Positions 12,201-24,200 of a stretch of 64,000 bases of DNA are shown piece after piece. The first letter of the stretch is position 1. The number at the start of each line of letters is the position of its first letter. The notes beneath the pieces were generated by a model. The model did no database searches and was not told the DNA's origin. It saw nothing but the letters and a program-made list of their open reading frames with translations. Made by a program: the position numbers and the translations under genes. The stretch is from Scortum barcoo (Eukaryota > Chordata > Actinopteri > Centrarchiformes > Terapontidae), in the NCBI GenBank assembly GCA_023238725.1, contig CM041550.1, forward strand, positions 3,729,044 through 3,793,043, given 5' to 3'.

Positions 12201-15200
12201 AAGATAATTCATAACTTCTAGACATACTTAGTCGACACTCAGCCCAAAGAAAGTCAGGCGCGTAAAGTAACACGATGATGAATAAAAAAATGTCTACATG
12301 GACCGGCAGCAGCTTCAGTCTTCGTACACATGATGTGTTCAGGCACAGTACTGAGTGTAGGACACCTGTGTTTTGGCAGCACTTGGAGCCTGATATACAA
12401 TAGCAGTGAAGCTTTAAGATGGCTTGATATATTTAAATATATTTGCACATTGGACTCCTCTGTTCACATCAAACCTGTTTTTAAGGCACACAAATGGGTG
12501 AGTGTGCAGAGAGAACTAAAGTTGTTTGTTAATAATGAAATTCTGTGTAGTTTTCCATTTCATCTGCTTTAGTAAAGGTAGTTAAATGCAGTTCAGAAAT
12601 GTGCATTTCTATTTGTTAAATAAGAATGAGATTTATGATTTTTAAATGGATTTTGAATTTTAAAAAATCCTTCAAAATGTCTCACCTGTCGTCCTGAAAC
12701 CTGCAGAAAGCCATGAGGATATGAGATATTTGAGTTTGGTATCATTTACTAACTTGTGATGTGCTGCAGGGTAAGAAAATTGTTGTCTGAGTGAACAGTG
12801 TTTGTCTCTCTGCAGGTTTCTGTTCCTCTGCTGCAGTGTACCATTGGATCAGACTCCTCTTCAGTACAGAGCACCCCGTCGAGAGCTGTCAGTCAAAATG
12901 GTGCTGGTGCTCCTGGCACACCCAAGACTGGTACGTTTATACAGCCACCTCCCTCCACCCGTCAGTCCTCTACAGTATATGAAGGAGTTAATTCATCAAT
13001 GTGACATTAATGGAGATGTTCTTTCTTTTTCTGCAGGCACAGCGGGCTTCAACAGTCCAGCCAACACGTCTCGGATGAGCCTGAACTCTAGTGCCCACAG
13101 CCCGTCTACCTTCCCGTCCATCCAGCTGCTGGGCCTGGAGATGCTGCTTCACTATTTTCTGGGACCAGAGGTCATTGCCACGGCAACAAAGAACAAAGTC
13201 ATCCTGAGCCTCGGTGAGTCAGAGCCCCACGTTACCTACTTATATACTCTAAGCTTATGTCATTGAGTCTTTAACTCTTTACTCTTTAACTCTTTAACTC
13301 TAACAAAGAAACTCATTCTGGGTTTTATTGGTATTTTGTGAAGTTTTTGACCCCCACTAATGGCATCATTCGTTCGTGTGCCGCACAATTCACATTCTGC
13401 TGCTTCAGTGCTATCCAGCTTATCGATATTGGGCACTTTAACACACCAAAAAAGAGTAATACATAATTACACAAAGGCACACAAAGCAGTCATGGATGTG
13501 AACAATGCAGGAATTAAAATATCGAAGAAAAACTACTGAATGTAAACACAACTTTTGTTTGTTTACGAGAAAACTCCACGGGGCGTCTTTTTTTTTTAAT
13601 GGACGAGCACAACGTGACGGGCTCTACATACAGCAGGGTTACTCAAGAGACAACAAGGCCAGCAAATTGAAAATAAGTGTTTCTTCTGCCGGTCTTACAT
13701 TGCTGATGAAATAGCCAGTAAATGGTTCATCTTCATCTGTGTGTGATGGAAAGGTGAATAAAAAAAATGCATTTTTTTGTCTTTTCTCTGCAGAGCCCTT
13801 GAACCACCCGCTGCTCTCTGGTGCTTCTTCTTTCACTAAACACGCTGCCGTGCTCACCTCCAGCATCAGAGACGGATTCATCAACATCGGCAAGGACGCT
13901 CCAGGTAAAATGTGACAGCTTTACATGGGTTGATTAGAGTGAAATTCACTGCTTCTTTTCAGTGGTGTAAATGAGATTTCCTTTCTCTTAGGGCTCATGG
14001 TTGTGTAGTTTGTAAAGAGTTAAATTAAATACCCCTTGCCTCCTCCTGTCAGCATTTGGCAGAGTGTCAATCATTGTTACAAAAGCTGAATTAAACCATT
14101 ATTCGGAGCTCCAGATGAGCTGCAGGAGGTCGTGGTTGCGTAAATGCTCCGATTTCACAAATGTGGAAACGGCTGCATCTTAAAAACCTAAGTCTCAGAG
14201 TGAGAGAGATCTCACTTGAAGGAACAGCGTTTGTAGTGAGTGGGTTGATTTAAGTGAATCAGACGCTGCTTTTTAAATGCACTGATGTAACATGGTGGTT
14301 GTTGGTTTTCTGCAGTAAATTAATGTCTCAGTTCAGCACAAAATCAGCGTTAAAACACTGCACAGATATAATTCAGGATAACGGGTTAGAGAAACACAAA
14401 CAGGTATCTTTGTATCTTTGGGACAGTGCTGCAGAGGGATGAGGGGAAACATCTTTATTCACTGCCACTCATTTATGAATCCAAACCAACGATGTTCAAA
14501 GACTTCTCAAAGTTTCAAAGGCAAGAGAGAAATGTGCAAGCCTTGGTTTAAAAGATTATTGATCAGCCACATTTAAATAAGGTTTTACACTGAAAGTTTT
14601 TCAGTGCTTGTTCTTATTTCTTTATTTAAGCAGATTTAAACATGTTCAATAACTGCTCTTTCTGTTCTGCTCCTCCTGCAGACGCTCTGTTAACTCTCAT
14701 CTGGACCAGTCTCGTCCGGTTAGTCAACTTAACTATAGAGTCTGGTAAGTATTTGGAGAAATGATTTGATAATGTGATGTGGAGTGAGGTATTAATGTTA
14801 TATGCATTTGTTTCATCAAATGCACGCCATTTTATCTGTCCCACTCTCCAGCACATGCATTTTTATTAGCAGCTAATCAGAACCCAGTTTGTTTGTGAAA
14901 ATGTGTTTGCAATGAGAAAAGTAAAAGTAGCTGCTTAAGCACAGAAAGCTCTCTGTTTATTACTTTTATCTGTCTCTGTGATTCCACAAATATTTTTATT
15001 TCTTAAAATCGATTATATGCCTAAGATACTCACAGGGCTTTTATTTGTTTAATTATTGGCCTGACTTGTGACTTTTATCACATTTGGTTGCAGAACTGAC
15101 GGCTCTGAAATAAAGGGACGGATAAAACTGGTCCTCGTGATGAATATTCTCACTGCTTTGTCTTATTAGATAATCATTTTATCTCTGATTGTGGCTGCTG

Positions 15201-18200
15201 CTCATCACGGTGGGGGTCTTGAAGCTGTGGTTCCCACCTCTCAGCTCCACATAGAGCACTCTGATTGGGTCTGGGCTCTGTCATTTGGGAGGAGGACCGG
15301 CGAGACCTCGTCCTCGTCTCCTGGCCGACCCACTCTCATTGTCATCAGTTTAAGTCGGAGCGTTCAGAGCATTTATAGTCTGAACTGCTGTGAAGAGAGA
15401 AAATCTCTGAGGGGTCTGTCCCTAATGATGACTCTCTTCTCTTAAATAAGACACACACCCAACTCTCAAGCTAAGATGAAAAATATTAAAATGCTGATGT
15501 CTCTGTGTTTCAGTGGGCAGTAAGAAGGATCGTCAGGGCTGTGAGGTTCTGACGTTGATGCTTCAGGCTCTGCAGAGCATCGTCACCTCAGAAGCTTTGC
15601 CTGCAGACAAAGTCCTGGTAAGACCAAGAGATAAAAAAAAAAAAAAAAAACCCTGAAAGTCTGATGTACTCTGCCTCATGAACCTTTACCCACTGTAGGT
15701 ACAGACTGAATAAATCTGTTTGTTCATATATTGCCTCATTTAAATGTACTTTTCAAAGTCAATAATAAGAAAAGACAGAGGATTATAAAACTTCAGAACA
15801 GGCATTTTGATCACATTACCAACGAGTAGTTTTGAATTATCTTAAAAAAAGCTTACAGGTCTGAACTGCATCATTAACATTAGAGCCTGATCCAAACCTG
15901 CCTCTCAAACATCATTTTGTTTCTCCACTCGCTGACTTTAAACTTATTATTTGACTATCTTTGAATTACAATTGCAGTTTTTAGATGTTATTGACAGTGA
16001 AATAGCTAAAATCCAAATCTCTGCTTCATTTGTCTGTTTTAAAATCTTTTGCCTCCAGATCCTGTTTGAGGCCACGGTGAAAGGTACTCCCCAGAGAGTT
16101 CTTGGCTCTGCCTCCTATCAAGTGGGCAAGATGGATGTGCTAAATGTGAGTTATCCACTGCACATTTTCATGGATCAGTATTCATCGAAATGCTCTTAAA
16201 GAGAGTTGGTTAAACTTTGTACTTTCTTCAGGGGACACCGGCTCTGTTCCTCATCCTGCTCCTCTACAACAGCAGCATGCTCGCGGCCTACATCGAGGAC
16301 GAGAGGTGGCTATAATGTTTAATATTTATCTACATAAGACGTCAGTTTAATCTGACCTCACCTCTGGAGTTTGGTTTGGTTTTAATCTAGGCCAAGGCAA
16401 AAAAGATCCACGCTTATCTTTTTTGTTTTAGTCTGAAAAGGCTTCACACTCATGTAGTATGAGGCAAAGTTGTTACAGTTTGTTTGTGTGTTTTTTTTTT
16501 TTTTTTAACAATTTCCCAATATATTGGTTTTTTTTTTTCTCCGGAATAATTTCAGACTGAAGCCTGGTTCCGACCATATTTCAGTTTAGTTTTCATGATT
16601 TGCCATAACTAAGTGTCCAATCACTTTTAAATGTCATCATTCAATTATTTACAATAAGAATAGCCCTGTTTAATAATACTTACTAATACATTATTTAACC
16701 TGGGGAGAGAGTTGCTGTCATAGATGATGATTTGGCGCCCTCTGGTAGTGTAAGTATAAACTGCAGGATGAGGTTGAATTGATCCAAATTAATCCATTAA
16801 TTTGTTTTTTGTTTTTTTTCCTGATTTTAAAACACATTAAAACAGTCTGTTTAATATTTAAAAGGTCTGAAGCTGAACTGCAGACTTATCTTTACTTACA
16901 TCATTCTGATTTATAAAACATTTTTGATATTGTTTGTGTTTTAGAGATTTATGAGTGTGGTTCATACTCTTTTATTACTTTACATCCCTTGAATGCGTTA
17001 CCTGATGTTTTTCTGTCTCTTCCAGGTTTTTTCAGTGCCTTCAGACTCTGGTGGCCTGCGGTCTGTCGGGCCCCACGTCCCCTCTGGCGTTTGCGGAGGC
17101 GGCGCTGGGAGCCATCAAACGCAGCGGTGCGTCTGTGCAGAACAAGGAGCAGCTGTGGAGGATGTGGAGCGTGGTGGTCGGCCCGCTCACCGACACCATC
17201 ACTCAGGTGGGCGGAGAAGGCGTGGCTTCACCTGTAGGAGTGATTGATCACCAATATTTTCATGTAGTTATATATTTGAAAGCATCATCGTAGAGAGAGT
17301 TTTGAGTTTTGAGTCAGCAACAAATAGAGCACACAGTAAGATGAGATGTGGGGATCGTTGTTGACTGTTAGTTTTTAGTTAATTTTAGTGTAGTATTTTT
17401 TTATTTATTTTTTTTTACCTGAATTAAATAGATGTATACTTGTCATTTTCTGGGAAGAATATAATATAATATATTATATAATAATATAATATTGTATAAG
17501 AATACAATTACAGAACGTGAGACTCGATCACAGAGGAAAAACATGACTGTGCAGTAAAAACCTGACAGCATGGCTCAGCGAGGATGCCAGCAGAGCACTA
17601 AATGAATTTAATATGAGACGAGTAACAATTTCAATCACTTCTCCTCTTACAGTCTAATGAAGTCAACCAAGGTGACGCTCTGGAGCACAACTTTAGTGCC
17701 ATGCACTCCGCTTTGTTGTTCCCCATCACTCACCTGCTACACGGCACGCCATTACAGCAGGTCTGTTTTTCTTTTCCTTACATGGCCATCATACATTTAA
17801 ACACTGTCCAAAACACTGTTGTTACTTTGACCAAAGGAAATGACCCGATTCTGATCCTTGTGTTTGGTTCAGGCGGCCCAGAAGTCGATGCTGTCCACGT
17901 GGTCCAAACTGTACAAAGTGTTCGCCCGCTGCTCTGCGCTGGTGGTCACAGCCGAGGAGAACATCTGCTGCGAGGAGCTCTGTGCAAAGATGATGGCGGC
18001 AATAGACAGAGATGCTTTAATGGTGAGTGGAAGTGTTTAGTCCAACAATTATGCTGGAAAAGATGGAAAATTAAAGCTGCAAGGAGACATTTATCACTTC
18101 TATCAGAAAAAGTTTAAAATTCATCTTCAAGTTTTATTTTAAAATTGGAAACTGATTAATAGAAATAAGATTAAAGAAATTAATCTTTAAATAGTCGGCT

Positions 18201-21200
18201 CCACTTAACGGTGGTGAAAATGTCTTTCATTTCTTTTGAAACCAACCCTGGTTAAACGTATTGATGCCTTCTGATCTTGCAGGTTCCTTCGACTTTAAAT
18301 GCTGTCTCCAGTATCCTCCAGGTCATGGTGGAGTGTGTGGACTTCTCGCCGTACACTCCTCAGTTTCAGCAAAAACTGAAGTGTAAGAAGACTTAATCTG
18401 ACCTGATTTCAGTCTTCACATTTACATAAAATGGAGAATTCACTTTTTTTCTCCACTCTTGTCCCCTCCAGCTCCTCACACTCCAGTTAACTGGATGAAA
18501 AAGAGGAATAAGGTCCTGGGGAATCTGTCCACCTTCCAGTCCCTGCTGGTCCAATGTCTGGAGGTTTTTCTGGAGGATCTTGAGGCTCCCTCTGAAGCCA
18601 CCGGGTCGGCCTTGGTCTCCATCCTGTCTGCTCTCTTCACCAACCTCGTTCTGGCCGACACCATCAAGGAAGCCCTGACTTTCCTGATCCAACCTCTCAC
18701 CCTTTTATACAAACAAGCAGCCAGTGAGCCGCCGAAATTAACCTCGCAGCTTCTGGGAAAGGTGGGTTCTCCATCAAATGGGTACGAGAGCTGCATTTCC
18801 ACCCAAACATTTAGTCATTTTTCATGAACTAAAAAGGTTCCTGCAGCCCGTTGTCTGTGAAGATCAGGCAGATTAGTCCGATGATGTGCGAGAAAGCGAC
18901 GGCTGTTTTTACACATCATTTCTGTGTACTGGATTTTCTTCTCAGCATAAATACTCAGTAAGACCTGGACTTGGTTGTCGCTCCATCTGTTGTAGACCTT
19001 CTTTTGTTCCGTGTCCAACAAAAACAAACTTTAAATACTGTTTGTTTGACGATGCAGGCTTTTAAAAACAGCAGATTAAATAAAATACTGGGAAAACTCA
19101 ACCAATACTCGACCCCAAAATTCCCCCCAAGCGGGGACTCTTTGGGGGGTAAAATAATGTCCCTGAAGTTAATTTAGACTCTGGTCCCTGTGGTGGAAAA
19201 GCACTGAGTTCCTCCAAAGGTTCCTCTTCTCTAGGGAAAGTTATTTTAAGCAACTATCTATTTTCCCCCGTCTGTGTCCCAAAGTTGGAGAAGCTTCTCG
19301 GCGAGGTCCTCGGCTGCCTGCAGACTCGCTCTACGTTGGCATACAACGACGAACTCCTGGCTCTGCTGTCTCCACTGCTCTGCGTGTTGTTTCCTCACAA
19401 GAACAAGCAGTTGCGCACCTCAGTCGCCCACTTCTGGAACTCCACCTTTGCCAACTCGGTCAGCCTCGTTTACCCCGATGAGATTAGGTGAAAATCTTTG
19501 AGTCACATTTAATCACGAGAAGTCCAAATGTATGTGTGTGTTCTGATGAAGATGACTGTTTTTAGTGCATGTTTATCACAGTGGTAGAGGGTAAAATGAA
19601 GCAGCAACTTCATTTAACTGCATTTCTGTGATGTCTGTCTCTAAAATCAAGACAACATACTGGAGCAGTAGAAATGTTTTTATTTTATGAAGGCCATCTA
19701 AAATGGACCTATTTTCCATTGTTTGGTCTGACAGCAGTCTTGTCTCGTCTTTACACAGACCAATTTTGAGCCAAGTGAAGCAGAAGACCCCCATCATTCT
19801 TCCTGGCTTCGAGGTCGTCAGTGTTCCCGATGAGCTCAGTGGACAGTATTCAGTGAGTTGCTCTTACTTTAATGTTTCGATCTCATCCTCTCTGTTGTCT
19901 TCATTGTTATTTGTGACTGATCTTTTGTGTTGTCCTCAGAGTGAAAGTTCTCAGTTGGAGACGAAGCTCAGTGGGATGCCAGTGTCATCGGTGGGGAAGA
20001 GAGACTCGCTGCTGGGAAAGGCTGCTGAGCTGAAGGACAAGAGCTCCACGAAAACCTCCAAACCAGTTTCTGTAAGTTTAGACTGAGAACAGACAAAAAC
20101 TTGTGAAGAATATACAGTGTTTTGTTCATTTTTTTTAAATTACTTTGCTAGCTGTTTTATCATTGGCAACATGAGCCTTTTAAAAAAACACTTCTGCAAA
20201 AGATATTTGTCAGTGACTTGTTTTTTTTCCCCCCGTTTTTTAAATTACTCATCTTCTCACCATCTGGTTTCCATTTTCATCCCTTCAAAAGACAAAGCTG
20301 GACTTTGGCTCTCCCAAGCCTCCTCGCAGAGAGATTTTGGAGGAAGAAGCTTCCATCGACTTCGTCTTTATTCCTCCTGAGACTAAAGAGCGGGTTCTGA
20401 CGGAGCACCAGAAGGAGGTAAAAAGGACTAAAAGGTCAGTTGTGTTTTGTAAAATACATAGTAAATCGTCTGTGTTGTCAGTGTCATGTAGAGCTAATGT
20501 TTCTTTTTCCATAGGGTTGACATCCCTGCCATGTACAACAACCTTGATGCTTCTCTGGATACGACTGTTTTCACCCAGTACACACAGAGCCAAGAAGACT
20601 CTCTGTAAGTTTTCAGCATCTGCTACCAGATTCAGAATAAATCCCTGCTCTCTCTTGAAAACACGTCATTCATATAATAAATCATCTTTTTTTCTACAGG
20701 GACAAACTGCCGACTGAACAAGCTGACAAGATTACCAAAGAGGCTTCTGGCACGGTAATGAAACACATCATGAGCAAATCCCCTCCCAAAAAAATCAACG
20801 CTGCCTGGAAAGACTCTGTTGGAGGCTTGTTTTATCCTGTTTTTTATTCTGCCAAAATATGAGTAAAACAAACTCCTTGTACATTGTTACTTGGAGCCCT
20901 TTATAACCCTTTATAACCAGCCCACATGTACGCCACAGACTTTCAGTGTTAAATTCATTAATGGTGTCACTACACTCACTGATGTCTAACAACAAACTGT
21001 ATCCTATTTAAGAGGAGTTGTCCATAAAAATAGCTAAATACTTTTTCAAAAAAGCAAAAATTTGATCATCAATCTACCATCTTTTCTTGGGCTCAGGTTG
21101 GTGCGGCAGCAGGCAAACCAACCATGCCCTCCTAGCTCCTCTTGGGGAGGGTGAGTTACCCTAAGCCAAATGCATAATCTCTCCAGTATGTTCTGGGTTT

Positions 21201-24200
21201 GATTCAGAGTCTCCTCACGGTCAAACACTCCCAGAAATACCTCCCGTGATGCGTCCGGGAGGCATCCAGATCAGATGGGTGGCAGGGGGTGATTGTTACG
21301 TTACACAAGTTTGTAATCTATCGCAGAAGCTCCAGTTTATTCTCACAGTGCATAAATACATTCGTACAATGCTGTGAGGATTTGGATGGCATTTGAGAGC
21401 AGTCCCTGGTTCATAGACAATAGAAATAATCTTAATAATATTACTGAAAAGGTATGAAGAATTGAGTCAACGCTTTCAAGCAAGTTTCAGCAAGTTGCGT
21501 GGTGTAAATTTACAGGTCACCGACTTTTAACACTTGGAAAGCATGTGTTTTCCCCCAGTATAACGTCTTTCATCTTTGTAGACAGAAGTACTTACTTAGA
21601 TTTGGTTTATTGCAGGTTTCTCAGGAAGCTGTGGAAAATGAGGAAAACACTGAAGTTCTAACAACAGAGACTCAAGACTATGCCAGCCCAAAAGCGGCAG
21701 AGAAAATAGAAAACCACAAGCAGGAAGAGATGATTCCTGAATCAACAGATGTTTCTATGGAGGATGATGCGAAGATTGATGGAGCAAAAGATGTGGACAT
21801 GCAGTCTAAAGAGGACTCAAGTCCTAACATCTCTGGTTCCTCCGATTTGGTCTCGGGGACTCCCCAGAAACCCAACAGTCGTCGTCAGTCCTTTATCACT
21901 CTGGAGAAGTATGCTGAGGGAAAACCTGCCAGCCCCAGCAGTGCAAACACTTTCACAGGTCCCCTCGTAAAGACCTCCAATAGCCACGAACGCTCCGACA
22001 CCAAGAAGACATCATCCTCTCGGGCTTCCTCGACATCCACTGGTCCAAACTCTCAGGAATCTCAGTCGGGAAAAATTAACTCACAACATCCTGTGAATGA
22101 TGCTCCGGAGTCCCCTCGAAGGCCAAAAGACTCTGGGATGAAAAGTGAGCCGGTAAGGCTCACTGACAGACTTCCCAGTGACACAACAGAGGATGAAGAT
22201 GTTATCCCGGACACACAGACTGAAGTGGAGGGCAAAGACAGGACAAAAACTGAAGAAATTAAACCCTCAAGCCAGGAAGAAGATTCTGAACAGACTGCAG
22301 ATGATTCTCAATCCTCTGTGACTCAAACTTCTCCAGGCGAACCCAGAAGGTCTGGACGATGCAGAATCAGACCTCAGCTGCCTGGAGAAAATCCCGAAGA
22401 ACGGGAAGAGAAGTACACCAACTACAAAAGGCGACGCTCTGGAGAAGAACCTAAAGGTAATTCACCGCCAAACTCAACGCCGAGCCGGCCAAATACGAGA
22501 AGCAAGCATGCAGCTGAGGAGGACAGTGGCAGATTACGAACGAGGGCTCAGAGAGAAAAAAGTGAGTCGAGCCTAACCAACTCCCAGGGCAGGGCACACA
22601 AGAAAATCAAACTATACAGGTACTCAGAAGAGTTTCTCGATAACCCTGAACCCAGAAGGAGAAGCACCAGAGAGTCCAGCCAGTCCGATAACGACAGTCA
22701 GTCACAGGGAAGGCCGGGTCGGCGGAGCAAATCCTCACAGGAGACCAAGGAAGAGGGTGGAACGAAGAAAAAGATTTTGCCTGACAAAGAAGAGTCCAGC
22801 CACACTGCTAAATGTGAGATTGTAGAACAGCTTGAAAAGGATGATAAGAGATATTCTGAAGTGATCAGTCCTTCCCTTCAAACTGGTGGCAAGTCCCAAG
22901 AACTTGTGCAAGTAGAAAAGACTGAAAAAGATGAAGATAAGCTAAAGGGAGATTCTTTAATCATCAATTCTCCTCAGACTGTAAGCAAATTCCAAGAATG
23001 TGACCTTGTAAGACAGGCTGAAGAAGATGGAGATAAGCTAAAGAAAGATTCCCAAATTGTCACGTCTTCTCCTCAAACTGCTGCCCAATCGCAAGAGTCT
23101 GAGCTTACAGAAAATACCACAAAGGAAAAGGAAGAATCTCAGTTAGTCACTGCTGCGCCAACTAATGGCGACTACCAAGATGAAGCAAGCGCAACCAACA
23201 AGATGGCGGATAAATCAGAAGTCAAAGGCAAACACAAGACAAGCGATAGCACAGATGACAAACTCAGTCAGGAGGACTCTCAGGTGAGCACACCCTCAAC
23301 CTCAGACAGCCAATCTCTGCGTAGATCCAGAAGAAGCAAGTTGTCATCTGAGGCAGCAGAGTCTCAAGAGAACAGCGAAAACCAGGATTCATTAGGAAGC
23401 CAGACCAGGTCCAATTCTCAGGCTGTCGGTCAGGCAGAGACCAGAATTGGAGGCAGGACCAGAAGGAGCAAGGTACATGAGGATCAGGCAAAGTCAAGTC
23501 CTGGCTCTACCCCAGAGAGCTCTCAGTCGTTAGATACAGCAGCGGAGTCCTCCCAAGGCAGGGGCAGATACTCGAGACGAAGATCTTCTCAAGCGTTGGT
23601 GGCCAGTATGGAGTCCTCAGAGTCTGAGACGCCTGAGGCCAAAGAAAACCCCTCCATGTCCAAAAAGAAAGGAAGGAAACCCCGTGCATCCCTTCAGAGT
23701 CCTCTCACTCTTGAATCTAAAGAAGAAGCTAACAAAGACATGGCAAAGGGTGATTCTGATTCTTCTCAAAAGGCAGAAACAAAAAGCATAGAAGCAGAAA
23801 ATACAACAGATGTAGAGGATTCGCAGAACAGCCAATATTTGCAGGGTTCCGAATCACTACAGGCTACACCTAATGTTGAGGAGCAGATTAATGAAGAATC
23901 ACCAATGGAGGTAGAAACTGAGGCCGACAACACAGAGAGTAAGTCGCTCAGTGTGTCACCTCACAAGGAGGAGCAAAGAGAAACTGACTCTAAAACAAAT
24001 GTTGATGAGGAGCAAAGAGAAACAGGCTCTAAAACAAACATTGATAATACCTCCGCACAAGAAAGTCACTTCGGGAACTTGCAATCTGCTGAAATGCTTG
24101 AATCAGTTGGGATCGACACTGAGCAGACTCAGGAAAAGTTGCCCTGTGACCAGTCTGCATTATTTGCTGTGGATGCTCTGGAGCCCCCTGATGAGGCCTC

